Shown here in pieces: positions 16,014 through 27,155 of a stretch of 64,000 nucleotides of DNA. Position numbers and translations under genes: made by a program. Where the stretch lies: assembly GCA_035196065.1 (NCBI GenBank), contig CP136575.1:124001-188000 (forward strand). Direction: 5' to 3'. This stretch comes from Sphingobium sp. Lineage in GTDB: Bacteria; Pseudomonadota; Alphaproteobacteria; Sphingomonadales; Sphingomonadaceae. Within the stretch, counting starts at the first letter, position 1; the number at the start of each line of letters is the position of its first letter. The notes under the pieces were generated by a model that saw only the letters and a program-made list of their open reading frames with translations, was not told the origin of the DNA and made no database searches.

Positions 16014-18353
16014 ATGAAATTCAAGGCACTTACGCGTAGCGTTCTGCTGTCCGGGATCGCATTGGGAAGCATTGCAACCCTTCCGGTGGCCGCCTTTGCC
16101 CAAGATCAGGCAATGGTCGATGAGGGCGAAGAGGGTGAAATCATTGTCACTGCGCGCCGCCGCGAGGAAAGCCTGCAGGATGTTCCCGTCGCCGTTACCG
16201 CCTATTCGGGCGCTGCACTCGAGGCGCAGGGCGCGCTCGACATCACTGACATCGGCGACACCACACCCAATGTCACCCTCGAAAACTCGCGCGGCACCAA
16301 TTCGACGCTGACCGCATTCATCCGCGGCGTGGGCCAGCAAGATCCGGTTTCCGGCTTTGAAGCCGGCGTCGGCATCTATCTCGACGATGTCTATCTCAAC
16401 CGCCCTCAGGGGGCAGTTCTGGACATTTACGATGTCGAGCGGATCGAAGTGCTGCGTGGTCCGCAGGGCACACTTTATGGCCGCAACACCATCGGCGGTG
16501 CCGTCAAATATGTCACAAAACGTTTGCCGGAGGAATTCGCCCTCAAGGCGCGCGCCACATACGGCACGTACAATCAAGCCGAGGGCGTGGTGACGGCGTC
16601 GGCGCCGATCCATGATATCGTCCGCATAGGCGGCTCGGTCGCGCGGCTCTCGCGCGGTGGATTTGGTGACAATCTGACACTGCCGGGCGTCGAAAACTAT
16701 AACAAAGATGTCTGGGCTGGACGCGCCAGTCTCGAACTGGGCGGTTATGGCGAACCCGTGTTCATCCGCATTTCGGGGGACTATACCCGTGACAAATCGG
16801 ATCCACGCAACGGCCACCGCCTGGTCCCCAGCCTGCTCACCGCCGCGCCGGTATTGGCGGATGAATTCGACACCCGCGCCGGCCTTGCCAATCCGAAACA
16901 GGATGTGAAGGCTTATGGATTTGCGATCAACGCCAGTGCGCAACTGAGCGATACAATCACGCTGAAATCAATCAGTGCATGGCGCAAGGACCGCAGCTTC
17001 ACGCCGATCGATTTCGACTCGCTTGTCTCGGTCGATGTCGACGTCCCCGCTTTATATCGTAACCAGCAAACCAGCCAGGAATTCCAACTGCTCTATGAGG
17101 GTGAAAAGCTGAACGGACTTGTCGGTTTCTATTATCTTGACGCGAAAAGCTCGACGCAGTTCGACGTGATCCTTGGCACCACGGGCCCGCTGCTCGGCCT
17201 GCCGGGCCTGAATGCCTATACAGAGGGGGATGTCCGCACCAAAACCTGGTCGGTGTTCGGCGACTTTACCTATGATCTGACCGATCAGTTCGCAGTGTCG
17301 GTTGGCGGTCGCTACACAAAGGACATCCGTCGTTCGCGTATCTTGCGCCAGACGAAAATTGGCGGCGCATCGCCAATCTTTGGAGGCACAGCGATCCCGA
17401 TTGCCACGGCAACCGATTTCACTGGCAAAGCTAGCTTTAGCGATTTCAACCCGCGCGCCTCACTCAGCTTCAAGCCCAATGACGACCATCTGCTTTATGC
17501 AAGCTATGCACAGGGCTTCAAGGGCGGCAGCTTCGATCCACGCGGCGACGCGCGGATTGCGCCCGATACCGACCGCAACGGCGTACGCAGCTATCAGGAA
17601 ATCTATGATTTCTTCCTGTTCGATCCGGAAACCGTCGATAGTTATGAACTGGGCTGGAAGGGTAATCTGGGCGGTGCGCGCTTTGCTGTCACGGGCTTCT
17701 ATGGCGATTACAAGAATGTCCAGATCCCCGGCTCGGTCGGCGTCGATGCCAATAATGACGGCATCTTCGAAAGCTTTGCAGGCGTAACCACCAACGCCGC
17801 CAAGGCGACCTTTAAGGGCGTCGAGGTCGAAACCTTCGCCCGCTTTGCCCGCGACTTTGCGGGCAATGGCAGCGCGATGACCTTTACCGGAACGCTGGGC
17901 TATATCGACGGCCAATATGACCGCTTCATCGTCAACAATGTCGATGTATCAAACCTGCGCCGTATCCAGAACACCCCGAAATGGACGGCATCGGCGACCT
18001 TGGGCCTTGAACTTGGCAATATGGGTGCGCAGGCGACCTACAGCTATCGCAGCAAGACCAACCAGTTCGAAGTGCCAAGCCCGTTCCTCGACCAGAAGGG
18101 CTATGGTCTGCTTGATGCCAGCCTGACCTGGTCAAGCGACGACGATCGCGTCTCGATTGGCCTGCATGGCAAGAATTTGTTCGACAAGCGGTACATCACC
18201 TCGGGCTATCAGTTCCTGTCAGTTGCCCCCAATGGCACCCCACTGCGGACCGCAGGCGGCGCCCTGATCCCGTCACTGGGCCGTGAAGGCGTGGTCACCG
18301 CATTCTATGGCAATCCGCGCCAGGTCTTCCTGACCGCTGGGTATAAATTCTGA
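16014..18353 (+). CDS. TonB-dependent outer-membrane receptor
   Basis: This 779-residue receptor has a signal peptide (SVLLSGIALGSIATLPVAAFA), then a TonB-box/plug start EIIVTARRREESLQDVPVAV, which is typical of sphingomonad receptors. Plug-domain motifs include PNVTLENSRG, FIRGVGQQDPVSGFE and VERIEVLRGPQGTLYGRNTIGGAV. A 22-strand barrel region ends in an aromatic terminal residue (GYKF), as needed for outer-membrane insertion. The start chosen, ATG at 16014, has AGAGGAT upstream and leaves a normal signal peptide. Substrate is unknown; this class includes receptors for siderophores, plant compounds and hydrocarbons. It is probably controlled by the divergent TetR protein and ends in a strong terminator. 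Confidence 0.93.
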   Translation: MKFKALTRSVLLSGIALGSIATLPVAAFAQDQAMVDEGEEGEIIVTARRREESLQDVPVAVTAYSGAALEAQGALDITDIGDTTPNVTLENSRGTNSTLTAFIRGVGQQDPVSGFEAGVGIYLDDVYLNRPQGAVLDIYDVERIEVLRGPQGTLYGRNTIGGAVKYVTKRLPEEFALKARATYGTYNQAEGVVTASAPIHDIVRIGGSVARLSRGGFGDNLTLPGVENYNKDVWAGRASLELGGYGEPVFIRISGDYTRDKSDPRNGHRLVPSLLTAAPVLADEFDTRAGLANPKQDVKAYGFAINASAQLSDTITLKSISAWRKDRSFTPIDFDSLVSVDVDVPALYRNQQTSQEFQLLYEGEKLNGLVGFYYLDAKSSTQFDVILGTTGPLLGLPGLNAYTEGDVRTKTWSVFGDFTYDLTDQFAVSVGGRYTKDIRRSRILRQTKIGGASPIFGGTAIPIATATDFTGKASFSDFNPRASLSFKPNDDHLLYASYAQGFKGGSFDPRGDARIAPDTDRNGVRSYQEIYDFFLFDPETVDSYELGWKGNLGGARFAVTGFYGDYKNVQIPGSVGVDANNDGIFESFAGVTTNAAKATFKGVEVETFARFARDFAGNGSAMTFTGTLGYIDGQYDRFIVNNVDVSNLRRIQNTPKWTASATLGLELGNMGAQATYSYRSKTNQFEVPSPFLDQKGYGLLDASLTWSSDDDRVSIGLHGKNLFDKRYITSGYQFLSVAPNGTPLRTAGGALIPSLGREGVVTAFYGNPRQVFLTAGYKF

Positions 18354-18395
18354 CACCCTCCCGCCCCTCATTTTCTGAGGGCAGGCAAAAAGACA

Positions 18396-18425
18396 AAGGC
18401 CGGGGCGCAAACCCCGGCCTTTTTT
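18396..18425 (+). terminator. Intrinsic terminator after the TonB receptor
   Basis: AAAGGCCGGGG and CCCCGGCCTTT pair around a CGCAAA-type loop and run into a T-tract. It lies 40 bp after the receptor stop codon and also lies between it and the convergent pheT. Confidence 0.92.
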
Positions 18426-18464
18426 GTTCATGACCATAGAGAGACGGCACTCCCACCGTCCCCG

Positions 18465-20846
18465 TTAGCCGCGTAGCGTAGCGCCCAGCTTGCCTGCAGC
18501 CGCAACCACCCGGTCGCTGATCGCTTTCAGCTCTTCGTCCGTATAGCTTTTCTCGTCCGGCTGCAGCGTCACTTCGACGGCCAGGCTCACTTGGCCTTCG
18601 GGTACGCCCGTTCCGGAGAAGCGGTCAAACAAACGCGCCACCAAAATATTGGTCTTGTCGCTGCCCCTGATCGTCCGCACCAGATCCCCAGCGGCAAGAC
18701 TTTCGGGGACGAGGAAGGCAAAATCGCGGGTGACCGCCTGCAAGGCGGGCGGCGTATAGGCTGGGCGCATGAACCCCGTTCCCTTCTTCGCCGGGATCGC
18801 ATCAAGGTAGATTTCGGCCGCAATCACCGATCCATCCAGATCGAACGCCTTCGCCGTTGCCGGGTGAAGGGTGCCAAAAGCAGCGAGGATGTTCTTGGGG
18901 CCCATGCGCAGCGTGGCCGACTGGCCGGGGTGATAATGCGGGCCTGCTTCGTCCATCACCATCAAGTTATCAGTGGCAACGCCCGCCGCCGCCAGCAATG
19001 CGAGCACTTCTGCCTTGGCATCATAGGCGTCGAACTTTGCTGCCTTTCCGGAAACCCAGCCGCGCGGAGTCTTTTCGCCCGCCAGCACGATACCGCAAGT
19101 CAAGCGCTCGTCACTGCGGCCGTCCTGCGCACAGAGATAGCGCCGACCGATCTCGAATAGCCGCACAGACGATGCACCACGATCCATATTGCGCTGCGCT
19201 GCCGACAACAGGCCGGGAAGCAGCGAGGGCCGCATCACCTTCATGTCTTCGGAAATCGGATTGGCAAGGCTCCATGCCCCACCGCCAAAAGCGGTCGCTT
19301 CCTTTTCGGGCAGGAAAGACCAGTTGATCGCTTCATTGAGGCTGCGCGCAGCCGCCGAACGGCGCACCTTACGCTCAAGGCTTTGCAACGGCGTTGCCGT
19401 TGGCTTGGCGACGCCATCCGCGCGCGGCAATGGCACCGAAACGACATGGTCGAGACCAACAATCCGCACGACTTCCTCAACGAGGTCCGCAGGGCCATCC
19501 ACGTCGCGCCGCCAAGTGGGAACAGTAACGCTCCAGTCCGCCGCCACGTCAAAACCCAGCGATTCAAGGATCGCTTTCTGCCTGTCGGCAGGAACGTCGA
19601 TGCCGCCTAGCGCGGCGCAAAGTGCAGTATCATAGCTCAGCTTCTTGCGCTCTGTGGGTGCCATACCTGCACGCACGATTTCGCTCGCTTCGCCGCCGCA
19701 GATATCGACGATAAGTCCTGAAATGATTTCGACTGCCTCATCGAGGAAGGCAGGATCGACACCCCGTTCGAAACGGCTGCGCGCGTCCGACGTCAGCGCC
19801 AATGCCTGACCGGTCTTTGCTATCCGCTCCGGCGTGAAATAAGCGATTTCAAGGAGCACGTCGGTCGTCGTTTCCGAACAACCCGAATGTTCGCCGCCCA
19901 TGATCCCGGCGATATCGTGAACGCCGGCATCGTCGGCAATCACTGTCATGTCAGACGTCAGTGCATATTCCTTGCCGTTCAGCGCGGTCACCATCTCACC
20001 ATTGTTCGCCCGGCGCGCAAAGACTGCGCCGGTCAGCTTGGCAAGGTCATAGGCGTGGCTTGGGCGGCCATGGTCGAGCATCACATAGTTGGTGATATCG
20101 ACCAGCGCCGAAATCGGCCGTTGTCCTGCGGCTTTGAGGCGCGCCTGCATCCAGTCGGGCGATACGCCGTTTTTCGTTCCGCGAATGACACGGCCGAAAA
20201 AGGCAGGGCAGCCATCCGCGTCATACGTGCGGATCTCGGTCGGGCACGCGAAAGTGCCGGACACTGCGGGAACTTCCAGTGGCTTCAATGTGCCAAGGCC
20301 GGCCGCTGCAAGATCGCGCGCGATACCGCGCACGCCCATGCAATCCTGCCGGTTAGGGGTAATCGCTACTTCGATCACTGGATCATCGAGGCCGGCCCAA
20401 TCGGCATAGACCTGCCCTACCGGCGCGTCGGCGGGAAGTTCGATGATGCCATCATGATCGTCGCCCAGTTCGAGTTCAGCGACTGAGCACATCATGCCGT
20501 TCGATTCGACCCCGCGGATCGCCGCAACCTTCAGTACCATGCCATTGGCAGGCACGACAGCGCCCGGCATGCCAAAGACGCCCACCAACCCGGCACGGGC
20601 ATTGGGCGCACCGCAAACAACCTGCATCGGGCCGGCACCGGCGTCGACGGACAGCACCTGCAACTTATCAGCCTGCGGGTGCGGAGCCGCGCTCAAAACA
20701 CGCGCAATCCGAAAAGCCGACAGGCTCTCTGCGGGATTTTCAATGCCTTCAACTTCCAACCCGATACGGTTGAGGCAATCGGCGACTGCGTGAATATCAG
20801 CATCGGTATCGAGATGGCTTTTCAGCCAGCTGAGCGAAAATTTCAT
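18465..20846 (-). CDS. pheT: Phenylalanyl-tRNA synthetase beta subunit
   Basis: This 793-residue beta subunit forms the alpha2-beta2 PheRS with PheS. Seen in order are the N-terminal B1 ([34 protein letters not shown]), a tRNA-binding/OB domain ([25 protein letters not shown]), the B3/B4 editing domain with [20 protein letters not shown], a B5 domain, the catalytic-like core (SARFERGVD-type run [13 protein letters not shown]), and a C-terminal ferredoxin-fold anticodon-binding domain ([14 protein letters not shown]). The start overlaps the pheS stop by 4 bases, giving tight coupling. Confidence 0.97.
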   Translation of the reverse strand: MKFSLSWLKSHLDTDADIHAVADCLNRIGLEVEGIENPAESLSAFRIARVLSAAPHPQADKLQVLSVDAGAGPMQVVCGAPNARAGLVGVFGMPGAVVPANGMVLKVAAIRGVESNGMMCSVAELELGDDHDGIIELPADAPVGQVYADWAGLDDPVIEVAITPNRQDCMGVRGIARDLAAAGLGTLKPLEVPAVSGTFACPTEIRTYDADGCPAFFGRVIRGTKNGVSPDWMQARLKAAGQRPISALVDITNYVMLDHGRPSHAYDLAKLTGAVFARRANNGEMVTALNGKEYALTSDMTVIADDAGVHDIAGIMGGEHSGCSETTTDVLLEIAYFTPERIAKTGQALALTSDARSRFERGVDPAFLDEAVEIISGLIVDICGGEASEIVRAGMAPTERKKLSYDTALCAALGGIDVPADRQKAILESLGFDVAADWSVTVPTWRRDVDGPADLVEEVVRIVGLDHVVSVPLPRADGVAKPTATPLQSLERKVRRSAAARSLNEAINWSFLPEKEATAFGGGAWSLANPISEDMKVMRPSLLPGLLSAAQRNMDRGASSVRLFEIGRRYLCAQDGRSDERLTCGIVLAGEKTPRGWVSGKAAKFDAYDAKAEVLALLAAAGVATDNLMVMDEAGPHYHPGQSATLRMGPKNILAAFGTLHPATAKAFDLDGSVIAAEIYLDAIPAKKGTGFMRPAYTPPALQAVTRDFAFLVPESLAAGDLVRTIRGSDKTNILVARLFDRFSGTGVPEGQVSLAVEVTLQPDEKSYTDEELKAISDRVVAAAGKLGATLRG

Positions 20847-21925
20847 GCGCCTACTCCTCCCGACAATGTGGGCACATCGAGCGCGTTGAACCCGTAATGC
20901 TGGAGCCAGCGTTTATCGCCGTCGAAGAAGGCGCGCAGATCGTCCATTCCATATTTCAACATGGCAAGGCGATCGACACCGGTACCAAAGGCAAAGCCCT
21001 GCCAGACATCAGGATCGAGCCCACACGCCTCGATCACCCGCCGATGGACCATGCCGCTGCCCAATACTTCCATCCAGCCTTCGCTGCCGCCGATCACGCG
21101 CTTGCCGTTGACGAGCGTATAGCCGACATCGACCTCGACCGAGGGTTCGGTGAAGGGGAAATAGCTGGGGCGCAGGCGCAGCACGACATCCTCACGCTCG
21201 AAAAAGGCCTTGAGGAATGTCTCGAGTGTCCATTTCAGATGGCCCAGATGAATGCCCTTATCGATCACAAGACCTTCAATCTGGTGGAACATCGGCGTGT
21301 GCGTCGCGTCGCTATCGCTGCGATAGACCCGGCCCGGCGCGATGATCCGGATCGGCGGCTCCTGGCTGGTCATCGTGCGGATCTGCACCGGCGATGTATG
21401 CGTGCGCAGCAACATCTTCTTGCCGTCGACAGCCATCTCTTCCGGAAAATAGAAGGTGTCGTGCATCGCACGCGCGGGATGGGTTTCAGGAATGTTGAGC
21501 GCGCTGAAATTATGCCAGTCATCCTCGATCTCGGGCCCTTCGGCAACGGCAAAGCCCATATCGGCGAAGATCTCTGCGAGTTCATCCATCACCTGACTGA
21601 CGGGATGCACCGTGCCGCGCGCAGCCTCGGGCGCGGGAAGCGTCATATCGAGCCGCTCCGTCGCGAGGCGTTGGTTGAGGATCGCGGTCTCCAGCGCGGT
21701 CTTTTTCGCCGCAATGCCATTGGTCACAGCCTCGCGCAGTCCGTTGATCACGGGCCCCTGCACCTGTCGCTCTTCCGGAGACATTTGGCCAAGCGTCTTG
21801 AGGAGCGCAGATACGCTGCCTTGCTTGCCTAGCGCATCGATGCGGACAGCCTCAAGCGCGTCCGGCGTGGTCGCCGCGTCAATAGCGGACAGGATCTGGT
21901 TCTGGAGTGTGGCTATATCGGTCAT
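20843..21925 (-). CDS. pheS: Phenylalanyl-tRNA synthetase alpha subunit
   Basis: This is the catalytic subunit that charges tRNA-Phe. I start it at the ATG at 21925 ([16 protein letters not shown]), giving 360 residues; the longer in-frame reading runs through the intercistronic hairpin. The N-terminal coiled coil is followed by the class II core: motif 1 around [19 protein letters not shown], motif 2 [14 protein letters not shown] and [22 protein letters not shown], and motif 3 [17 protein letters not shown]. It lies between rplT and pheT in the normal rpmI-rplT-pheS-pheT order. Confidence 0.97.
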   Translation of the reverse strand: MTDIATLQNQILSAIDAATTPDALEAVRIDALGKQGSVSALLKTLGQMSPEERQVQGPVINGLREAVTNGIAAKKTALETAILNQRLATERLDMTLPAPEAARGTVHPVSQVMDELAEIFADMGFAVAEGPEIEDDWHNFSALNIPETHPARAMHDTFYFPEEMAVDGKKMLLRTHTSPVQIRTMTSQEPPIRIIAPGRVYRSDSDATHTPMFHQIEGLVIDKGIHLGHLKWTLETFLKAFFEREDVVLRLRPSYFPFTEPSVEVDVGYTLVNGKRVIGGSEGWMEVLGSGMVHRRVIEACGLDPDVWQGFAFGTGVDRLAMLKYGMDDLRAFFDGDKRWLQHYGFNALDVPTLSGGVGA

Positions 21926-21937
21926 TTCGGTTCGCCT

Positions 21938-21993
21938 GATAAGCAAATGGGCGCGAACGGCAAGTGCCGCCCACGCCCATTTGCGCATTTATC
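21938..21993 (-). promoter_or_regulatory. Long hairpin between rplT and pheS
   Basis: Perfect 11-base arms GCAAATGGGCG (21943-21953) and CGCCCATTTGC (21974-21984) are extended by outer arms GATAA (21938) and TTATC (21989) across a 4-base bulge. In the minus-strand transcript it forms a strong stem-loop directly before pheS. No T-run follows, so it is not an ordinary terminator. It may process, stabilise or attenuate the ribosomal-protein/PheRS message. The structure is seen; the role is inferred. Confidence 0.7.
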
Positions 21994-22005
21994 GAAGGTA
22001 AAGTC

Positions 22006-22371
22006 TTACGCTGCTTTCGCGAGCGCGCCCTTCGCCTGCGCGATGATGGCGCTAAACACGGCGCCTTCGTTCATCGCAAGATCAGCGAGCGTCTTGCGGT
22101 CGAGTTCGACACCAGCAAGCTTCAGACCATGCATGAACACGCCATAGGTCAAGCCTTCGGCACGGACAGCGGCGTTGATGCGTTGGATCCACAGAGCGCG
22201 GAAGTTGCGCTTGTTTACCTTGCGGTCGCGATACGCATATTGGCCGGCCTTTTCGACAGCCTGACGCGCAATGCGAATGGTATTTTTGCGGCGGCCATAA
22301 TAGCCTTTTGCCTGCTCCAAGATGTTCTTGTGCTTGGCGCGGGTGGTTACACCCCTTTTGACGCGTGCCAT
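22006..22371 (-). CDS. rplT: 50S ribosomal protein L20
   Basis: This 121-residue protein binds 23S rRNA early in large-subunit assembly. It shows the L20 signature: [31 protein letters not shown] at the basic N-terminus (given in part), then [17 protein letters not shown] and the C-terminal [18 protein letters not shown]. Length is normal. In many bacteria L20 represses its own operon by binding the leader; the sequence shows no such leader clearly here. Confidence 0.98.
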   Translation of the reverse strand: MARVKRGVTTRAKHKNILEQAKGYYGRRKNTIRIARQAVEKAGQYAYRDRKVNKRNFRALWIQRINAAVRAEGLTYGVFMHGLKLAGVELDRKTLADLAMNEGAVFSAIIAQAKGALAKAA

Positions 22372-22384
22372 GGTTCAGCGCTCC

Positions 22385-22588
22385 TTATTTCAGGCCATAG
22401 GGCGCCCACAGGCGCACATGGGCTACATCGGAATCGCTCAGCACGTCGGTGCCGCGGTTCTGGCGAATATATTTACCGGAGTGGCTGATGAGGCGGTGGC
22501 GCTTGCCGGCCACGCCGCACTTTACCTTGCCGGTTGCGGTGAATTTGAAGCGTTTCTTCACACCGCTCTTGGTCTTCATCTTGGGCAT
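22385..22588 (-). CDS. rpmI: 50S ribosomal protein L35
   Basis: This 67-residue basic protein starts at the ATG giving [20 protein letters not shown] and contains [19 protein letters not shown], the L35 pattern. Upstream AAGGAGAC before the ATG is a good ribosome-binding site. It precedes rplT by 13 bases and begins the rpmI-rplT-pheS-pheT cluster; infC is not adjacent. Confidence 0.97.
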   Translation of the reverse strand: MPKMKTKSGVKKRFKFTATGKVKCGVAGKRHRLISHSGKYIRQNRGTDVLSDSDVAHVRLWAPYGLK

Positions 22589-22698
22589 TTTGGTCTCCTT
22601 TTGGAAATCCGTATCAGACCCGCATGGCAGCCCTTTTGGCCAGCACGTCTCTTCGGAAGGCGCGCGACTAGCGGGATTCGCCCGCAAATGCAAGCACC

Positions 22699-23586
22699 TT
22701 AGCCGTGATTGGGGGCAGGCCCTTGCAACACTTGCAGCGGTTGGCCGAGCGCCTGCTGCCGGGCGCGGATCGCCGCTTTGCTGATCGGACGCGGCATTTT
22801 CAGATAATCGCGCGCCGACAGCCCCATGAAATCGCTAAAATCGCGGCTGAAATGCGCCTGATCATGATAGCTGCCATCGAGCACATTTGCCCATTTGAGG
22901 CTGGCGTCGAGCAAGCGAGGCGCGAGCGAACGCAAGAAACGCTGCCGCCGCAACAATCGCTTGGGCGGGAAACCAAAAACCCGCCGGCACAGGCGCTCAA
23001 GCGATTGGACGCTCAGTTCCGTGCGCCCTGAAAGTTGCGCGACATCGATGATTTCCGGGTCAGTCAGCGCGCTATGCACGCGTTCGATTTCAATCTCGCG
23101 ATCATTTTGCGGTGTTAGCGCCGCCAGCAGGTGGCGATCCATAATCGCTGCGATAGCCGACGGATCGTCGAGGCCGGCTATCTCGCGCCCGATTTCAGCA
23201 AAGACCCGAAAGGCAGGATCAAGCGACAATTCGACATTCCTGTTCGCGAAGCGCGCGGCATCGACGGCGGCGAATTTATACCAACCCAGCGGGAGAATAC
23301 CGATTCCGGCCAGTCGCACCCGCTGGCAAAGGATGTGCGTTGCCCGGCCAGTCGGTCCCGTCATCGACGCCGTCGGCACGGGAATATGCACCCCGGGCGC
23401 GAAACAGGCCTGAGCCGCACCCTCCATAACATAGCGTGAGCTAGCCCATTCGGGGTGCAGGAAATCGTCCAATACGCTGCCATCAGGCGTTTCGATTTCG
23501 AAAAAATAGTAGCTTGAAAGATATCGACGCAATTCGGGCGCCGGGAGAATGAACCTATACTCGCCGACCGGGTTCAGTGTGCGCAC
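22699..23586 (-). CDS. AraC-family transcriptional regulator
   Basis: This 295-residue protein has a C-terminal AraC/XylS DNA-binding domain of two helix-turn-helices: [21 protein letters not shown] (in part), then [14 protein letters not shown] and [24 protein letters not shown]. The family-defining DQ.HFSR.F..F.G.sp..Y run is well kept. The N-terminal 160 residues resemble the unnamed sensor half (DUF6597-like) found in regulators that begin with [10 protein letters not shown] and contain a cupin-like fold. The start overlaps the end of the hisN-like gene by 13 bases, so they may be cotranscribed. The effector is unknown. Confidence 0.85.
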   Translation of the reverse strand: MRTLNPVGEYRFILPAPELRRYLSSYYFFEIETPDGSVLDDFLHPEWASSRYVMEGAAQACFAPGVHIPVPTASMTGPTGRATHILCQRVRLAGIGILPLGWYKFAAVDAARFANRNVELSLDPAFRVFAEIGREIAGLDDPSAIAAIMDRHLLAALTPQNDREIEIERVHSALTDPEIIDVAQLSGRTELSVQSLERLCRRVFGFPPKRLLRRQRFLRSLAPRLLDASLKWANVLDGSYHDQAHFSRDFSDFMGLSARDYLKMPRPISKAAIRARQQALGQPLQVLQGPAPNHG

Positions 23587-24356
23587 GCCAGCGCCTCGAC
23601 AACATCTTCAAGCCGCGCCGGATCACCCAGCGCAATCACATGCCCAGCGGAACCGGCATGGAGCATGTCTCCATTCCAATCGCACATCATGCCCCCGGCC
23701 CCTTCGACCACGGGCACCAGTGCCGCGAAATCATGCAGCTTCAATCCGGCCTCGACGACCAGGTCGATATGGCCCGATGCCAGCAAGCCATAATTGTAGC
23801 AATCACCGCCAAACAACATCCGTTTGTGCGCGGTCTGCGCGGCAAGCGCCATAAAATGTTCGCCGTCATGCTGACTGAAATATTGCGGTCCGCTGGTGGC
23901 AAGTGCGGCTTGGGCGAGCTCCCGGCAAGCGCGCGTCGACGCAGCTTTGCCATTCAATGTCGTAACGAGGCCGGTTGCACCGATCCACCGCTCCTTGTTG
24001 ATGCACTGGTCGATTAAGCCCAAAACCGGCCAGCCGTCTTCCAACAGCGCAATCAATGTTCCGAAGATTGGCCGTCCGGCCATGAAACTGATCGTCCCGT
24101 CAATGGGATCGATAACCCAGGTGCGCCCGGACGTTCCCGGCTTTTCACCATATTCTTCGCCAATGATGGCATCTGTCGGGCATTCACTGTCAAGGATCGC
24201 GCGGATCGCGGCTTCAGCGGCACGATCAGCCTCGGTCACCGGCGAATGATCGTCTTTCGACTCATGGTCGAAACGGGCCCGGAAAAAAGGACGGATGACG
24301 CCGCCAGCCACATCGGCCAGCCTGCCTGCCAGCTCTATCTCTCTTGCCCCGACCAT
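23574..24356 (-). CDS. hisN: Histidinol-phosphatase (inositol monophosphatase family)
   Basis: This is an IMPase-superfamily phosphatase of 260 residues from the ATG at 24356 (MVGAREIELAGRLADVAG). Lithium-sensitive phosphatase motifs are present: SPVTEADRAAEAAIR, then GEEYGEKPG (metal Glu), WVIDPIDGTISFMAG (D-x-D-G-T/S metal site) and the C-terminal LVVEAGLKLHDFAALVPVVEGAGG. The combination with 'GGDCYNYGLLASGHIDLV' is typical of HisN-type histidinol-phosphate phosphatases of Alphaproteobacteria, acting in histidine synthesis. It follows prs, whose product PRPP feeds the same pathway, which supports the assignment. Confidence 0.82.
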   Translation of the reverse strand: MVGAREIELAGRLADVAGGVIRPFFRARFDHESKDDHSPVTEADRAAEAAIRAILDSECPTDAIIGEEYGEKPGTSGRTWVIDPIDGTISFMAGRPIFGTLIALLEDGWPVLGLIDQCINKERWIGATGLVTTLNGKAASTRACRELAQAALATSGPQYFSQHDGEHFMALAAQTAHKRMLFGGDCYNYGLLASGHIDLVVEAGLKLHDFAALVPVVEGAGGMMCDWNGDMLHAGSAGHVIALGDPARLEDVVEALACAH

Positions 24357-24442
24357 GATCCAATCCTGCCCTGCTTTGGGTGAAAGGGCAACATGGCCTT
24401 CACCATTATCTTTGGCGAATATTGGGTGGCTTGCCGCCAGCC

Positions 24443-25378
24443 TCAATCAAACAGGCTGGAAACACTGCTTTCATCAGCAATACGCTTGATCGCTTCTCCC
24501 AAAAGCGGCGCGATCGGCAAGTAACGGATTTTGTCACTATTCTGCGCGGCCTCTGAAGCGATAATCGAATCGGTTATCACCATCTTGCGCAAGCAGGATG
24601 CATTGATGCGGTTCACAGCCTCACCTGACAATACGCCGTGGGTGATATAGGCAACGACATCGGATGCACCAGCAGCCTTAAGAGCCTCGGCTGCATTGCA
24701 AAGCGTGCCGGCACTGTCGGCGATGTCATCTATCAGGATGCAGAAACGGTCCTTCACATCACCGATGATATTCATGACCTCGGATACGCCTGCACGTTCG
24801 CGGCGCTTATCGACAATGGCAAGCGGGGCATCGTTGATTCGTTTGGAAAGGCCGCGCGCACGAACCACACCGCCGACGTCCGGAGACACCACGGTAATGG
24901 GCTTGTCGCCATGCCGCTCCAACAGGTCGAGGCTCATCACAGGACCCGCGAACAGATTGTCGGTCGGAATATCGAAGAAACCCTGGATCTGCCCAGCGTG
25001 CAGATCAACCGTTAGCACGCGGTCGGCACCTGCCTCGGTAATCAGATTGGCAACCAGCTTGGCCGAGATCGGCGTGCGCGGGCCGGGTTTCCGATCTTGG
25101 CGGGCATAGCCAAAATAGGGCAGGACAGCTGTGATCCGCTTGGCCGAGGCGCGGCGAAGCGCATCGATCATGATCAGCAATTCCATCAGATTGTCGTTCG
25201 CCGGGTGGCTGGTCGACTGGATGACGAACATGTCTTCACCGCGGACATTTTCGTGAATCTCGACAAAAATTTCATTGTCGGCGAACCGGCGGACGCTCGC
25301 ATCGGTTAAAGGCAGGCCAAGATAATCCGCAATGCCTTTGGCCAGAGGAAGATTCGAATTGCCGGTAATCAGTTTCAT
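24443..25378 (-). CDS. prs: Ribose-phosphate pyrophosphokinase
   Basis: This enzyme makes PRPP from ribose-5-phosphate and ATP for nucleotide, histidine, tryptophan and NAD synthesis. The start ATG at 25378 gives [20 protein letters not shown] and 311 residues, the normal length. Signature parts are the flexible loop near [20 protein letters not shown], the metal site [18 protein letters not shown] and the PRPP-binding loop [14 protein letters not shown]. It lies upstream of hisN on the same strand (86 bases apart) and is divergent from nadE, another PRPP/NAD-related function. Confidence 0.97.
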   Translation of the reverse strand: MKLITGNSNLPLAKGIADYLGLPLTDASVRRFADNEIFVEIHENVRGEDMFVIQSTSHPANDNLMELLIMIDALRRASAKRITAVLPYFGYARQDRKPGPRTPISAKLVANLITEAGADRVLTVDLHAGQIQGFFDIPTDNLFAGPVMSLDLLERHGDKPITVVSPDVGGVVRARGLSKRINDAPLAIVDKRRERAGVSEVMNIIGDVKDRFCILIDDIADSAGTLCNAAEALKAAGASDVVAYITHGVLSGEAVNRINASCLRKMVITDSIIASEAAQNSDKIRYLPIAPLLGEAIKRIADESSVSSLFD

Positions 25379-25490
25379 GCGCAGCCCACCCCTATTTGCC
25401 CCGTTGCAGAATCGTGGGCTTGCCCTAGCGAACGGCCCGCAAGCTGACAATCGCCTTGCTCCTGCCAGTTGTGGACAATAGACGGATAAA

Positions 25491-27155
25491 ATGACCGATC
25501 GCCTCATCATCGCCATGGCCCAGCTGAACCAGCGCGTGGGCGACCTTGCCGGCAATGCCGATACCATGCTCGCGTGGCGTGCCAAGGCGATGGAGGCAGG
25601 CGCAGTGGATCTGGTGCTGTTTCCCGAACAGCAACTCATCGGTTATCCGGCCGAAGACCTTGTTCTGAAACCCGCCTTTCAAAAAGCGGCTGCACAGGAA
25701 CTTGAACGGTTGGCCGCCGCAACGGCCGATGGTGGCCCGGCAATATTGGTTGGCTCCATCCTCAAGGAAGCGGACGGGCTCTACAATATCGTGGCGCTGC
25801 TCGACGGCGGACGGATCGCGGCGATCCGCAAAAAGCATGAGCTTCCCAATTACGGCACCTTTGACGAAAAGCGTATTTTCACCCCCGGCCCTCTGCCTGA
25901 GCCAGTCGAATTTCGCGGCGTAAAATTGGGGTTGCCGATCTGCGAGGATGGATGGCTGCCCACGGTCTGCACCCATTTGAAGCAATGCGGCGCCGAACTG
26001 CTGATATCAGTCAATGGCAGCCCTTATGAAATCGACAAGGACGACCGGCGGCTTGAACAGGTTTTCGCCGCACGGGTAAATGAAACCGCGCTTCCAATCA
26101 TCTTCCTCAATCGCATTGGGGGGCAGGATGAACTGGTTTTCGACGGCAGCTCCTTCGTACTCAATGCCAATGGGGGGGCGGCACACCGCCTGCCGGATTG
26201 GGAAGAACATCTTCGCCTCACCGAGTGGACGCGTCAGGATGGCATATGGAATTGCGCCCCCGGCGAACTTGCACAGTGGGAGGATCACCCGGCCGATATC
26301 TATTCGGCGATGGTGCTTTCGCTGCGTGACTATGTTGATCGCAACCGTTTTCCGGGGGTTGTTCTGGGCCTTTCAGGCGGGATCGACAGCGCGATCTGCG
26401 CGGCGATCGCCGCCGATGCGCTGGGCCCAGACCGCGTCTGGTGCGTAATGATGCCCAGCCGTTTCACATCACAGGAAAGCCTTGATCTTGCCAGTGAATG
26501 TGCGCGGATGATAGGTTGCAAACTCGATACGATCGCGATCAACCCTGCCGTCATGGCCTTTGACGAGATGTTGAGCGATAGCTTCGCAGACCGCAACATC
26601 GACATTACCGAAGAGAATATCCAATCGCGTATCCGCGGAGTCACCTTGATGGCTCTATCCAACAAATTCGGCCACATGCTGCTGACAACCGGAAATAAGA
26701 GCGAGATGAGCGTTGGCTATGCCACAATCTACGGCGACATGGCGGGCGGCTATAACCCTCTGAAAGACGCCTATAAGATGACGGTGTTCGCGATCTCGCG
26801 CTGGCGCAATGCCCATCATTGCCGCATTGGCCTTGGCCCCGTCGGGCCCGTCATGCCCGACGCGATCATCACCCGACCACCCAGTGCCGAGCTGCGCCCT
26901 GACCAGAAAGACAGCGACAGCCTGCCGGAATATCCGGTGCTGGACGATATATTGCTCGGACTGGTCGAACAGGAATTGTCGGTCGATGAGGTCGCCGCAC
27001 GCGGCCATCCGCGCGAAGTGGTGCAGCGGATCGAACGGCTACTCTACATCGCCGAATATAAACGGCGCCAGGCACCCCCGGGGGTCAAGCTTGGCACACG
27101 CAATTTCGGCCGCGACCGTCGCTATCCGATCACCAACGCCTTTCGGAGTGGCTAG
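25491..27155 (+). CDS. nadE: Glutamine-hydrolysing NAD+ synthase
   Basis: This 554-residue bifunctional enzyme amidates deamido-NAD. The N-terminal nitrilase-type glutaminase domain (about residues 1-250) has [14 protein letters not shown] (Glu), [18 protein letters not shown] (Lys) and GLPICEDGW (nucleophile Cys). The C-terminal synthetase domain carries the PP-loop [13 protein letters not shown] and [30 protein letters not shown]. The pattern is complete, so it should use glutamine directly. The end overlaps sppA by 4 bases, convergent. Confidence 0.96.
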   Translation: MTDRLIIAMAQLNQRVGDLAGNADTMLAWRAKAMEAGAVDLVLFPEQQLIGYPAEDLVLKPAFQKAAAQELERLAAATADGGPAILVGSILKEADGLYNIVALLDGGRIAAIRKKHELPNYGTFDEKRIFTPGPLPEPVEFRGVKLGLPICEDGWLPTVCTHLKQCGAELLISVNGSPYEIDKDDRRLEQVFAARVNETALPIIFLNRIGGQDELVFDGSSFVLNANGGAAHRLPDWEEHLRLTEWTRQDGIWNCAPGELAQWEDHPADIYSAMVLSLRDYVDRNRFPGVVLGLSGGIDSAICAAIAADALGPDRVWCVMMPSRFTSQESLDLASECARMIGCKLDTIAINPAVMAFDEMLSDSFADRNIDITEENIQSRIRGVTLMALSNKFGHMLLTTGNKSEMSVGYATIYGDMAGGYNPLKDAYKMTVFAISRWRNAHHCRIGLGPVGPVMPDAIITRPPSAELRPDQKDSDSLPEYPVLDDILLGLVEQELSVDEVAARGHPREVVQRIERLLYIAEYKRRQAPPGVKLGTRNFGRDRRYPITNAFRSG

